Shown here: piece by piece, positions 12,001 to 23,600 of the stretch
How positions within the stretch are numbered: position 1 is the first letter of the stretch
Layout of the letters: each line of letters begins with the position of its first letter
NCBI GenBank assembly: GCA_917880885.1
Contig: OU862910.1
Coordinates: 16,814,710 to 16,878,709 of the forward strand
Source: Limnephilus marmoratus
Lineage: Eukaryota > Arthropoda > Insecta > Trichoptera > Limnephilidae
Reading direction: 5' to 3'
Length of the DNA stretch: 64,000 bases
The notes under the pieces: model-generated
What the model was told of the DNA's origin: nothing
The model's input: the letters and a program-made list of their open reading frames with translations, nothing else
Database searches by the model: none
Made by a program: the position numbers and the translations under genes

Positions 12001-12446
12001 GTTTAGATATGCATTCACTAAATAAAAACAGTATCGGAATGTGTAATATGGCGGTAAGAGGGTTATCTAAATGTGCAATGAGGAGCACTGCTCAAGCATG
12101 AATGAAAGTTGAATTACCTATGATGCGTTCTACTATTTTCTTAAGGTTGCTGACTTTGAGTCGCCAGTTACTCCCAACATCTGTCTTGATTTTAGAATTC
12201 CAATTGGTGGTAAAAAAATCTGGCGCGATCTGCGTCAGGGCTTCTGCCATCAACACTCCATCGAAGATTTCTACAAAACAAGAGTTGAGAAACAAAATAA
12301 TTATAAACGACACAAAAGATAACATTCCGATTGACAACATTCACTATCACTTTTATACCATTTGTAGTGTTGTACGCAGTCCCAAGGTTCAGGGTCCTGA
12401 GCCATTCTACCAAATTATCACACAAAGCTGAGTGATTAATTTCCAT
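5791..12446 (-). CDS. hook: Hook microtubule/dynein adaptor protein, 12 coding exons
   Basis: This gene encodes Hook, a cytoplasmic adaptor that links endosomal cargo to dynein; family members act in endosome transport and fusion. Exons join as 12359-12446, 12118-12270, 11643-11759, 8857-8951, 8643-8777, 8092-8379, 7754-8005, 7485-7668, 7199-7329, 6860-7058, 6437-6610 and 5791-6074. All junctions are GT..AG with compatible phases. The sum is 2,100 nt, or 699 residues, close to the fly protein of about 680. Residues 1-160 form the N-terminal hook domain, with [27 protein letters not shown] and [19 protein letters not shown]. Residues of about 165-600 are heptad-rich coiled coil. The C-terminus has the family signatures [17 protein letters not shown] and [12 protein letters not shown]. 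The start is the first in-frame ATG, and [16 protein letters not shown] fits the family N-terminus. It is divergent from the PHF3/PPS gene. Confidence 0.95.
6437..6610 (-). CDS. hook: Hook coding exon 11 (residues 548-605)
   Basis: It holds the end of the coiled coil and the strongly conserved [18 protein letters not shown] block. The acceptor is CTATTCCAG. Confidence 0.93.
6860..7058 (-). CDS. hook: Hook coding exon 10 (residues 482-547)
   Basis: Coiled-coil exon starting [13 protein letters not shown]. An Ala/Gly stretch ([14 protein letters not shown]) breaks the heptads. The donor AAAAA|GTAGGT leaves phase 1. Confidence 0.88.
7199..7329 (-). CDS. hook: Hook coding exon 9 (residues 438-481)
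   Basis: It encodes [20 protein letters not shown], a conserved family block, preceded by a linker. The acceptor is CATGTGCAG. The exon starts with two bases that complete the codon begun in exon 8. Confidence 0.9.
7485..7668 (-). CDS. hook: Hook coding exon 8 (residues 377-437)
   Basis: Coiled-coil exon. [20 protein letters not shown] and [11 protein letters not shown] match the family. The donor AGTG|GTAATT leaves phase 1. Confidence 0.92.
7754..8005 (-). CDS. hook: Hook coding exon 7 (residues 293-376)
   Basis: Coiled-coil exon of 84 codons in phase 0. [20 protein letters not shown] and [18 protein letters not shown] fit the central Hook coiled coil. Confidence 0.93.
8092..8379 (-). CDS. 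hook: Hook coding exon 6 (residues 197-292)
   Basis: Coiled-coil exon of 96 codons in phase 0. The segment [20 protein letters not shown] matches a conserved block of Hook proteins. Confidence 0.93.
8643..8777 (-). CDS. hook: Hook coding exon 5 (residues 152-196)
   Basis: A phase 0 exon of 45 codons ([17 protein letters not shown] through [12 protein letters not shown]). The second half matches the family pattern that opens the coiled coil. Confidence 0.88.
8857..8951 (-). CDS. hook: Hook coding exon 4 (residues 120-151)
   Basis: It encodes [20 protein letters not shown], the end of the hook domain before the coiled coil. The intron before it (8952-11642) is the largest of the gene and holds a LINE remnant, a SINE fragment and MITEs. 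Confidence 0.93.
9165..9300 (-). repeat. SINE 3'-part fragment, minus orientation
   Basis: It resembles the body of the tRNA-headed SINE at 62060-62478, sharing the complement of CCCCACTACCTTCA and the trailer ending in a GTATTCAC-like segment. It lies inside the third Hook intron and lacks the tRNA head. Confidence 0.6.
9900..10950 (+). mobile_element. Jockey/CR1-like LINE remnant, 3' part
   Basis: The frame near 9910-10090 shows a reverse transcriptase active-site block, FADDLNFF, then a run ([17 protein letters not shown]) typical of Jockey-clade RT. After an inserted MITE the RT thumb and C-terminal part resumes: near 10440-10500 a diverged VWNPHY-like segment, then [20 protein letters not shown] at about 10609-10670. 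The 3' tail ends with ATAAATAAAG near 10943. Frameshifts and stops show it is dead. The same tail pattern is seen at 37980. Confidence 0.7.
10095..10280. mobile_element. Foldback MITE inside the LINE remnant
   Basis: Arms of about 85 bp are nearly perfect reverse complements around a short centre near 10188. The ends read AAGGCGGAAACACAC and the complement of AAGGCAGAAACATAC. No certain target duplication is visible. It splits the LINE reading frame. Confidence 0.8.
11044..11257. mobile_element. Possible mariner-type MITE (CAGGGTG ends)
   Basis: CAGGGTGCC at the left and CCGGACACCT at the right, both next to TA, resemble diverged mariner-like termini. The arms are short and imperfect. Confidence 0.45.
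11276..11623. mobile_element. MITE with CGGAACAAACGTCAACGGTT termini
   Basis: The 20-mer CGGAACAAACGTCAACGGTT near 11286 is repeated in inverted orientation near 11596-11615, inside ends reading GGTAA..TTACC. It is 348 bp and non-coding, and lies in Hook intron 3 directly before exon 3. No target duplication was identified. Confidence 0.75.
11643..11759 (-). CDS. hook: Hook coding exon 3 (residues 81-119)
   Basis: It encodes [18 protein letters not shown] and [19 protein letters not shown], helices of the N-terminal domain. The acceptor is AATTTTCAG and the donor CTAG|GTAAAG. Confidence 0.93.
12118..12270 (-). CDS. hook: Hook coding exon 2 (residues 30-80)
   Basis: It encodes [20 protein letters not shown] and [19 protein letters not shown], the most conserved block of the calponin-homology-like hook domain. 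The acceptor is TTTTGTAG and the exon runs phase 1 to phase 1. Confidence 0.93.
12359..12446 (-). CDS. hook: Hook coding exon 1 (residues 1-29)
   Basis: It holds the initiator ATG and the start of the N-terminal dynein-binding domain ([17 protein letters not shown]). The donor is ATG|GTATAA, phase 1. A nearer GT after ACTGC would break the frame, so the downstream donor was chosen. Confidence 0.9.
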
Positions 12447-12684
12447 AATATTATCGAGAAGATTGCGATTCTGAAATCTACATAAATATTAATTTATTAC
12501 TAAATCAATTGACTAATTTGCCAACAGCCTCAAATGACAGCCATCAAAATATCCATAGAACAAGACGAAAATGTCATAGTTGTCAGAATAGATAAATAAG
12601 GATGTACAACACAATCGGTATATTTCTTCAGTTAAATATTAGGATAGATAACGCTCTGCAAAATGTGGATGAACCATAATTCAA

Positions 12685-13756
12685 GCTCCACACTGCTCGC
12701 GAAGTTGAACGAGGTTAGCCGAATACGATAGTATGGAGGGGCACTTCGTCTAATTTCGTCCAACCTTGGCTCGTCTCGGGCGACCTCCAGTTTTTGTCGG
12801 TTTTTGTGCCCGAGTCAAAGGACTCGAGGTTGCACGAAGTGCCTACACGAAGTGCCTTTCTACACTACTCGGTTAACTTCAGTTCGCCTCAATACGTCGT
12901 CGTGAATAGACGTGCGCGCTAGTAATTATTTTTATTAGTATTGTCATACGGCACGAATATGAGTGGAATACAGTGGTCGCAGGAGCAAATTCTGTTGCTC
13001 CTGCGACCAGGGCATGTTAGAATTACCCGTAGACGAATTAAAGAAAAAGAAGGATTCGCTTTTTGCTATGTACAGGAGCTACCGTAGAAAAAAAGATGCG
13101 TCAATAAATAATAATAATAATAATGGTTTATTGTCTTCATTTCTTAGTAACAAGTAGAGATAATGATATCCTCACTCGGATCTCCCATGCTGAGGATTTC
13201 ACTTACATATTATAATTTAATTATAAGAAATTAACATGAAATAGACATAACATATATCATGTAGCATATATTTTTTAAATAATTATAAATAAAATAAGAT
13301 AGTGTTTTCTTTATAATTCAGTTCACTAGATTTGGTTTTAGTCTGTATTTGATATCAGTATATTTTCTATTTCTGATCTCCCTATATTTAGTATCCAGCT
13401 TTTTATTTGAAAATTAAATGTTATAATATAATGTTGAGGTTTTTGAGTGAGAGTGGTATTTTATTGTAGAGTTTAATGCCATAATATAAGAAGCTTTTTG
13501 CCCAAATGTTGTGTTAGTAGTTCCTTCTTTTATTTTTATATTTCTTCGTTTGATAAATATGTACATAGTTATAATAAGCGAGCGTGCACATTGCAACGGC
13601 AGCTGCTACTTGAGCGTCCATTACGTGCGAGCCGTGACGGCACCACCGCGCGAATGAGCTTCTCTCGAAGTTGAACGAGAGTGTAGCAACGTACTTCGAA
13701 CTTCGGTCAACTTTCCCGAATATTTCGTCGAGGAACTTCGCGAGTAGTGTAGACCT
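12685..13756 (+). mobile_element. Decayed DNA transposon with MADF-like fragment between Hook and PHF3/PPS
   Basis: The ends share the inverted core ACTRCTCGCGAAGTT, near 12691 and its complement near 13735-13750. From 12960 a frame begins MSGIQWSQEQILLLL and, after a frame change, continues ELPVDELKKKKDSLFAMYRS. That is the pattern of MADF/Myb-SANT-like DNA-binding proteins carried by PIF/Harbinger-type elements. A LINE 3' end is inserted at about 13110-13590. The superfamily is inferred and no transposase is visible. Confidence 0.55.
13110..13590 (-). mobile_element. LINE 3' end, minus orientation
   Basis: On the minus strand the frame ending near 13414 reads EGTTNTTFGQKASYIMALN, matching the RTFGQ..FxYxG.xxYN C-terminal pattern of CR1/Jockey-type LINE proteins. 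It is followed by a 3' untranslated tail ending in ATT repeats at 13110-13125. The same tail recurs at 23270-23385. Confidence 0.6.
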
Positions 13757-13866
13757 AGCATAACATATTAATTCCTTCACGTTGGTCGAGCTGATTCCGC
13801 CATTTTCTATTTTACTCTATTATTGTTTGCGTAATCTATGATCTCGCGCTAGCGTGTTTTTTTCAG

Positions 13867-13979
13867 GTGGATAAATCCTTTTAAATACCCGAATACGGCT
13901 GCGTTTGAGGCAGAATTTCACACATATACGCAAATGCATGAACGCAATCAATTGAATCATTTTCACCCAGCAAACGCAG
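13867..13979 (+). other. Candidate non-coding 5' exon of PHF3/PPS
   Basis: A strong donor ACGCAG|GTAAGTC ends at 13979, and an acceptor-like TTTTTTTCAG precedes 13867. Splicing to the acceptor at 14458 would place a leader exon upstream of the ATG. The true transcription start cannot be read from sequence, and the exon could extend further upstream. Confidence 0.4.
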
Positions 13980-14483
13980 GTAAGTCGGCCGTAAAATGGC
14001 GTTTTTATTAACTTTTTACTACTGCGTGCATTTCAAAATGGCGGCACATCACAAGAATTATTGAGGAAATTCACTATCGCCCTGAAATAAGTAATTTAAT
14101 CATTATTAAAACATCACTTTGTTGAAATGTATTCTATGCTTGCGCTTGTAGCGATTTTACTATCAGTATTATATTGTTACCGCTAAATTTGACATTACAT
14201 TATACGTTATTTCCGCGCTTTTTTTAAATGGTCTGCATAATCTTACGCATCGATAAAAAAAATACCGCTTCTAGTTAACCCTAATTTTGAATACTGTATA
14301 AAAGCTCGCTGCGCCCTGAAATGTCCGATATACTTCTTGAATGATGAAATTGTATTTCTCGTGGGCTGTAAATAAATGTTTCCTTAACAGTTTTGACAGT
14401 TATCGGAAGTGGGCTTCTAACAGAAAAATAATAATAGAAAAATTTGTTTTATTTTCAGGTCTTGCTCTCCACTGGATATAACA

Positions 14484-14616
14484 ATGTCTAATACAGTAAT
14501 CACCAATTACTCTGACATAAGTGGGAATATTTCCAAACCTGGTAAACAATTGGTAGTTCTCGTGAATAAGGATGGTACAGTCTCCTTTGAAAAAAGTGTA
14601 TTTCAATCATTGCTTG
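14484..14616 (+). CDS. pps: PHF3/PPS coding exon 1 (residues 1-44)
   Basis: ATG in the context ATAACAATGTC follows an acceptor TTTTATTTTCAG at 14447-14458, so 14459-14483 is leader. It encodes MSNTVITNYSDISGNISKPG and ends at CTTG|GTAAGT, phase 1. Confidence 0.85.
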
Positions 14617-17600
14617 GTAAGTTAAAAACATCTGTTAATTATTAAACAGTTTAGTGGTGATATCGGTAAATATTCAGAATTACTGGACAGATTATTTACC
14701 TAATTGCCACACTTTTACATACAGATTGTGGTAATTACCTTTCATTTCAACAATTACTACAAGAAACAATAACAAATTAAGCCATGCCCAACGATTTCGA
14801 AAGTTTACGAAACAACTAATAACATGCCCAAAATAAGTTATTAGGTTTTAGTTTGTGTTAATGTAATTTATGCATACTTAGATTGAAGCGAAACTTTCGC
14901 AAACGTCAATTCATACAAAAAATCCAAAATGGCAGCAATGGGATCTTTTTGAACTTTCTTTCAATTAAAACGGAATTTGAGTGCATCTTTTAACATCTCT
15001 ACCGATGTAAATAAGTGTGTCTTGTAATGATTAAAATGAAATGAAACATTATTTCCATAATCTGTGTCTATTAAAAGTGCGGTGGACAGGGCCGTCATAA
15101 GCCGTGAGGAGGCCCGTCGTTTTCCATATCCGGGGGAGTGGCTAGAGAATTTCAAAGAGAAAAATTTCTTGTGAATAACACTCTTTGGTAAGTTGGCGCA
15201 CATCAGGGCCGGTCCTGCACTTTGTTTGGAGGCCCAGCACTGAGTTTGGGGCCCTTTTTTAAAGCCAAAAACATACAAGAGAACACATGAATTCCGGGGC
15301 TCCCTCAGGCCGGGGGCCCCTGGGTTCGTGCTCTGCTCCCCCTTTGGGTAAAGACGGAACTGGTAAGATAAATATTTTCCAAAATTATGTAAAAAACACT
15401 TTGAATTGGTAATAACAATGAGGAACAATTATAAGTCACCGGAAATGGAAAATAATGCATTTTTAATAGTTATTTCGTAAAATACATTAAAAAAAAAAAA
15501 CAATTAATTGTAATATAAATAATATGAGTTATATTTATACATATATTTCACAAAATATTATATTTAAGGTCATCATTGGTCATGTATACCTTATCAGAAA
15601 AGAGGAGCTCTTTTGACAGTTTATATAGTTTGACATCTTTTGTCCCCGCCATATTTAGACATAATAATATAAAAAATTTGATTTTTCCAGGCAATTTTTT
15701 TTTTATTAATCCAAACTAAAAACATAATTTAATTTGGTTTGGTTAAATAAAAGAAGAAAATTATCATAAAAACGGTCACTTCAAAATAATGGCCGCCATT
15801 TTAATTTTAACGAAATAACTTTTAAAATGCGTTATTTTCCATTTTCGGTGACTGAAGTAGTTGTTTGTCTTTGCTGATGCAAACTGTCTTTTAAATAATG
15901 TGTGCATATTAACCATGTCCAGTAATTCTGGGTATTTATTATGATATCTATGTAAAATGGTGTGGGACTGGTTCGTGATCGACTAATATTCTTCTCGTCC
16001 TGTATATAAATAATTAGATTAAATAATAGTGGAGGTAAATATTTCCCTATCGAGTCCACGCTCAAAACACCCTTTAAAATTTTTTTAAAAATGTACTAGG
16101 TAGATGGTAAATGTGTTAGTAATAAGTAATTCAGTAACCGGAATCGAAAAATGTTGCGTTTTAATGGTTATTTTTTTAATTTTAAATACGCGAAATGTCA
16201 TTTCTAAAGGAACGCCATGTTATTAATTACAACGGCAAACGTCCCACGTGATTTTTGTGTTTATGAAACCGAACAAAATAATGATTAATACGCATTATTT
16301 ATCATTTCGGAAGATTGCAATTCGTACTTATTATTGTCTAACTGACAGATAGTGATTTTTCCTTTTGAAAGTGCGTATTTCATCGTCTTAATTAACATGG
16401 CGGTCCTTGAAAAATGACATTTCGCATTTTTTAAATTAAAAAAATAACCATTAAAATGCAATATTAATCAATATAAATCATTATCTACCTAGTACAATTT
16501 TTAAATTTTTTAAAGTGTGTTTTGAGCGTGGACTCGGTAGGGAAATATTTACCATAGTGGATTATTTACCATAATTAGATGGAGCCTAGAAAGTCTTATT
16601 TGTACAGCGCTCTAGAAAGGATTTTTCAGAAACACGGTGCTGTACAAATTATCCTATTTTTATTTCTCGCTGTGAAAAATGATTTCTGAAGCAGAGGTCA
16701 TTTGTTTCAATCCCATTTAAAAAAAAGTATTGATGCTTTTGTATTTTACCATAACAATTCAAACACGAATGGCTCATTACTAATGATAATTGCCATCAGT
16801 GGCGGCTCGTGACTTTTAGGTCTGCTAGAGTGCTGATATTTAAAAAAAAATGGAATTGGTGTCGTAGCTGAAAATTAGGTTTTTTGTAGTATTCGACCGA
16901 AACAGAACTTTCCACCGAAACCGAATCTTCGGTATCTGTCTCAGTTTCGGCCGAAACCGAAACTTTTTTAGACTGTTAAAAATCGATTGTTTACTGTTAT
17001 TTGGCTTATTTTTTTTACACTTATTCAGACAGTTAACACATGTTAAATAAAATAAATAAAAAAATCAATTATTGAGGTATGTGAAAAAAAAAATTTTTTT
17101 TTTATATTACTTCTATAAAACAAACAAAATTTATCAAAAATAACAAAAGACGTTAACTACTTCTTGGAACAAAGGAAGGACCTAATTAATTGAGTATTTT
17201 GCTGATGATGGCGGGTGACAAACGAGCCACGAACTCACCCAAAGTCAGCCGAAAGAGAAGTTCCAAGAAGCTAACATGCTTTGTTATTTTTTTTAAATTT
17301 TGTTTGTTTTATAGAAGTAATAGAAAAAAAATGTATTTTTTCACATCCTTCAATTATTGTTTTTTTTTTATTTATTTAATTTAACATGTGTTAACTTTCT
17401 GAATAAGTGTAAAAAATAAGCCAAATAACATGTCAAAAATGTTTCGGTTTTGGCAGATTTTTTTGCCGAAACCGAAACTGATGCCGAAACTAGATTTTTT
17501 TGGCGAAACCGAACCTTCGGTCAGTCACTAGTTTTTTGTACGAAGATTTTCAGGAAATCAGACTTCCAAACTGTAATTTCCTGAAAATCTTCATACAAAA

Positions 17601-20600
17601 ACCAATTTTTTAAAGAAAAAAAAGGTTTTCGGCTACAACAACTTCCATAATGCAATTTTTTTTTTAAAATCAAGGTAGTAGTTTAAATATCTAGCTTACC
17701 TAAAAGTCACAAGCTGCCACTGATGATCATATAAACAACACTTTCATGGTCACATTAGATATTGTCCTTGATAGTGTTGTTTTAAAAATCAAGGTAGTAG
17801 TTTAAATATCTAGCTTACCTAAAAGTCACAAGCTGCCACTGATGATCATATAAACAACACTTTCATGGTCACATTAGATATTGTCCTTGATAGTGTTGTT
17901 TTAAAAATCAAGGTAGTAGTTTAAATATCTAGCTTACCTAAAAGTCACAAGCTGCCACTGATGATCATATAAACAACACTTTCATGGTCACATTAGATAT
18001 TGTCCTTGATAGTGTTGTTTTAAAAATCAAGGTAGTAGTTTAAATATCTAGCTTACCTAAAAGTCACAAGCTGCCACTGATGATCATATAAACAACACTT
18101 TCATGGTCACATTAGATACTGTCCTTGATAGTGTTGTTTTTTACTGTCATTATCAATTTGTTTCGTTTATAAAATAAAGTGTGAGGATTTTGATATATCA
18201 AACATATATGTAGATATATTTTGTATCTCTAATAATATTTGAATAAAAAGACGTTATGTTTCTATTATGCAACAATAATGTAAAAGATTTTTTGTATGGT
18301 TTCTTGATTAAAGCCTTAAGTGTCAATTGTTTAACTGGCGCTAAAAATTGCATAAAAAATATTATGTTTTATAAATTATTTGGATTCAGATAACCGCACA
18401 ACGATAAATTTGTAAGTCATGCAATGACAAAAATACCCAATGGGGACCTATTCACTGCCGTAGTTAACGATAATGTAATTTAAATAGCCAGAGTGTCCTA
18501 AACCTTGCTTCTTCCTCATTCTCCTTCCCCTTCCAATTCCATCAGCCCCAACTTGCCGTATTTGGGGAAGTCAAAGTGTAACTGTTATTTGACGTGTTTC
18601 AGATGAAAAAGGCGGGGAGAACACATCGGTCAGTTTGGTGCATATCAATGAAGATGGCAAGCCGGCCGATGCCAGTGACGACAGCTCAGATGATGAGAAT
18701 GTTCCCCACGTGAACTTGACGGTCAACGCTTTCTACGATCCTGAAACATGCGATGCATTCCATAAAGGTAACCAAAGACGCCGTAACAACACTATCCATT
18801 AGACCATTTGAAAACAGCGCTGAATGATTGGTGTGGAATGAGTTGCTCTTATTTCTTTATATAGTAGAACCCTGATAATTTAAGAAAAACGCCTAATACA
18901 AAATATTTGCCAAAAAAGTGCCCAGAATTTTTCTTCACACAAAATAATTTTTTAATTCCAAATTTATATTGGGTCGCGCATGAAAAATTGTTTGCGTAAT
19001 TCAAAAAACATCGATTTTTTCGCAAAAAAAATCAAATAATTTTATAAATCTGAATTTGACTGACTGAAAACGGCGTAAAATGTCGATTTACGCAGTTAAC
19101 ATCATTCTAATTCGTATTATTATTTTGTAAATCTGAATCGGTTTACCTCCACTATATTTGTGAATAAATTTATCGAATTTTTGCAAATTTACTTCGATTA
19201 TCTAAATTTGAAGAGCCAGTTGATTTACGTGGAAATTATGCAGTATTTTTACGAATTTACTTCGAAAAGTTATCTGAATTTAGAGAGCCTATCGCGACAG
19301 GGGATTCGGCCTCGAAATTTCGATTTACACTTGGATAAACCGTATTATAACAAATTTACTCCCATGAACCTATCCAAATTTAAATTTGCGGCCCAAGAAA
19401 TCAATTTTCGGCGATTTTTTACGAATGCTTTTCGTAAAATTTCGAATTACGTGGGAATTTGTTAATTTGAAATTTTATTTTTGAGGTCCCGTGGATTTCA
19501 AATTAACGGGGTTCTACTGTATCTCTAAAGTTTTATAATGAAAATCGGTTCTGCATTATTTAATAGGCTGTATTCTTAGTTTGTTGTGACTTAACCCCCC
19601 AGTGCCCCACAAAGCCGGTAAATCAACAGGTTGTATAGTTTTGGTCTTATATCACAAAGTCGACGAATCGCCATTTGACTTTCAGGACAGTTTTAGTCTA
19701 CTTGGGATAAATGGAAATATTTTATTTTTTGTCAAGTTATTTATTGAAAAATTGAAGACGGTTTAAAAAAACAAAAATATCCTCAATTTCCATTTACGCC
19801 TTTTTCTTATTTTTATAATATTTTTTTTAGTTTTTGCTGTCCAGTTAGGCCCACTGTCCACGGAGGCATAGCTCCATAGAGACTTCAAAATGTATTGTGC
19901 CGCCAAGGGTACACAACTTTTTAGAAGCGTACATTTTGTCTCATTTGTGATAATGTCGTCCAACGATTGCCATTATTTTCAACAAGTGTATGCAGCAATA
20001 TGCTCAGTTATATGGCACGCAGAATGACAGGCATCATGAAGCTTTCATGCAGCTGAGCTAAATTTCCACTCTGTCGACAGAATTCCGTTAGCTTGTGCAA
20101 TGGTGCTTCAATGGACGGTGGGCCTTAGTAAAAATGTTCTAGCAAATAACCCATATTTTTTTGAAATGGTAATTTCTTGTGTTAACCTCCTTGGCCAACA
20201 ATTGTGTGTAATCTTTGTAAAGGCGTGTTTCCTGATTTGGCTTGCCCATGGGACCGTTCACTACTCTTTGTATCATTTATTTTAGACGGTTAAAACATTT
20301 GACAAACTTTATTTAATTTGTTATCCAACTGAATGTTCACATAATCTAACGATCGTCTCAAAAGTATATCCGATTCATTTAAAAATGTCTGATACTCGCC
20401 TGGTTATGTACTTTTCTATTAACTTAGTTAATAGAAATTAATTAAATTAATTAGTTAACTTAATTTTGATGATGAAATTCTTACATAATGTTCCAATTTG
20501 CAGGTGCCCTAGATGAATCGTATATTTTGGACTCAAGGGAGTATTTCATGATTGGTTTCCAAAATGATCACTGCTACACTCCACACACCTCCCCGGACCA

Positions 20601-23600
20601 CTATCAGGAACCCATCAAGGAACACAAAGCAGAAATACCTTCCTCTAAGAAGATTACTATCATAGAAAATAAAATCATACCCAAGGATAAGAAATTCATC
20701 AATCTCAACACTGCCGATGCCCAAATAATACTAAGAAGGACGGATATCCTGAAGAAGATAGTGGACTCCCAGAAGGGCAACCATAATCTGCTCAATTTAA
20801 ACAACAAAACAGTCGTCAGCGTTGTTGGACCTGAGCATGCTGATAAGCTCAAACAGGAAGTTAAAATAAATAATGTCGTTGAAAAGACGTCGGAAAGCTC
20901 CAGTGAAAGTTTGCACGATGACCGGGACTCTGATTCCGACTATCACAGTCGCTCTAGGAAAACACCGCTAAAACCCAATAAACCAAAAACAATTAATAAA
21001 ACTGTCAAAAATCTCTTGACTAAAAAAATTGAAACAAAAAGAAATATTCCTCAAATTCATCAGTCCCATAATGAAGTCCCTCCGCAGTATAAACACGCTA
21101 AAACCTACAAAGTTAAAAGTTTCTCTAAAACAAACAATGTCCGCCATATTGTGACCAAGAAATTAAAGAAAACTATTTCCCCTAAGAATGATGCCTCTCT
21201 CACACACACTCACCCATACAGCGACGGAAAGGTTCTGGCTGAAGGGGAAGCGAAAGAACCGCCTAAACCTGAACCACCAAAGCTTGTCAAGATTGTTCCT
21301 AAAAAAGAAAAGAAACCACCGGCGCACATGACCGCTTTGTTAAATGACATGACCTCTCTGTTCTCCACTCCTGATATTATCCGTAGAATTTCTACAGATG
21401 CCAAACAGTCTCCCAAAGCTCCCGACACTCCCACCAATATTGTCATTAAAAAGTCAAACAAAGAGTTCTTCGCTGGTTCTCCAGCTATTTCTGCCACGCC
21501 TGACAAAAGTAGTGATTTCTCCAAAAATAAAATAATGAAGTCCGAAACAAAAACTTATTCAAATAAGACGATCAATAAAAACTTAAGAGACATTAATCAA
21601 CATCTAGCCAACAAATCCAGCGTAGATTCTAGCGACATGGGTCCACTGGGGGATGCCAACTTGGCACATCTCTATCAAGAGCAACATTTAGGAATATTAC
21701 CCTCTAACATGGGCGACCTAGGCTCTATGACAGGGAAACACGAACCTCTCGGCACCAACAATATACTGATGAGTCCCACGTCCCTCAGCAGTTCTCACCT
21801 CGGCGCCCCCCTGTCTCCGAGCCTGGACCTCCTGGGGGGCATTCACCCTGAAGAAGAGGGGCTCACGGAAGATCTCTTGATGCACGTGGCTCAGCTGGTG
21901 GAGAGCTCTGAAAACTTGCAGGAGGTGATTGATAAACAAGTCTTGGGAAAAGTCAATGAAGCCCCCAAAGAAATGCAGTTGGTCAACTTATTAAACCAAA
22001 ACCTTCCCAAAATGGAGAATCTTAATCATAGCATGATGCATCTTGCGGAAAAGCAAACGGTTTCTGCCCCTCCGCCCAAGCCAATTCAAATAGTAAGAAG
22101 TAACGGGCGGGTTATCACGTTGCCTCCTATCGAGGCTCCTGCCACACGCTCCTCCAAAAGGAAAAGCTTACTCAATGCAGTGGTGGACTCCATTCCTGTT
22201 GCCGTTCCTCCCCCGGTTGTCAAAGTCCCCACCCCCGTAGTGCAGTCCCCTGTGCCTAAGGCACTGACTCCCAGCAACAAGAAGGTTATCCACAAGGCCC
22301 CGGAGCAGCCGACTATCCCCCCCAAGAAACCTGATGGTGATGACGATGAAAATGCCGAATCTGATGAAAGTTGGAATTCGGAGGATGATCCTGACAGGTG
22401 TGTGTTCTAATAACAGTTGCTTATTCACTATTTTTATCAATAATACTATTTTTTAAGATTTGTCAAACTGCATTTAACTGTTGAACTAGACTATCTAGTA
22501 GCTTAGATGTCTTGTACTTTTATTTGATTGAGGTGAAAAACTTTATTTTATATACTATTAATACAAATTAATTTATTTTTCAAGTTAATGGATTTATTTA
22601 TATTTATTACGCACACACTTTTTATTGTCATTTATTTGTTAGCCATAATTTATTTAAAAGTTAAAAAAACCTGTGATGGATGATAATAAAATAAAGTGTT
22701 AAATATAAAAATCACACTAGAAAGTAGCTTATTTCTTACAGAATTTTCATAATATTTCCTCAATATTTTTGTAATGTTTCCTTTATTTATTGATGAGATC
22801 CCTCTGGGCAATGCATCAATAGAACCTGTCACCTCCTGTAAATGATTTGACTGAAGTGTGTTGGTTACTCCCTGCCAGGCTATGGTGCATTTGCAAGCAG
22901 CCTCACAACAACCGCTTCATGATCTGCTGTGACCTGTGCGAGGACTGGTTCCACGGCAAGTGTGTCAACATCACCAAGGTCATGGGACAGGAGATGGAAG
23001 AAAAGGGGGTGGAATGGCGCTGCCCCAACTGTTTAAAAAAGAAATCTATGAAGGTGTGTATTGTATACAAAACCGATACAATCCTTTTTACCGTTATGAT
23101 TTATATTTGTGTTTTAATAAAATTGTTTTTGAAACTAATTCGTTTTTTTATTGTCCTTCGATACCTCTCTTTGAAAATACAAATATTTGAATATGGTTTC
23201 ATGGATGCTTATTTACTCTCTGAATGTTTTATTTATTTTTGACTCTCGAAAGTAATACACTTTTCCTTGCCTAAAATATAATAATAAAATAAATGTTTTA
23301 TTATCTTTAATTGTTATAACAAGTTGAGATAATGATATCCTCACTGGGATCTTCCGTGCTGAGAATTTCACTTGGAAATGATATCAAAGGCATTTAATCA
23401 AAATAGGGCGCTGCAAACTCACTTCCTTATGATTAAGATCCACATTTGAGTAAGCATACAATAATAAAACCTGATGATAACAAGATACTGTGTTCATTAT
23501 TTTTCCTTTATTTTTATTAAATTGAGGCGAGGATTAATAGAAAGCTATGGCATTAAAGCTACTGTCCTGTACGACGCATTTATAAATATACTAAAATAAA

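Noticed and set aside
19160..19465. 101-codon open frame
   Set aside because: It lies wholly inside a TA-flanked inverted-repeat element, is AT-rich and shows no domain.
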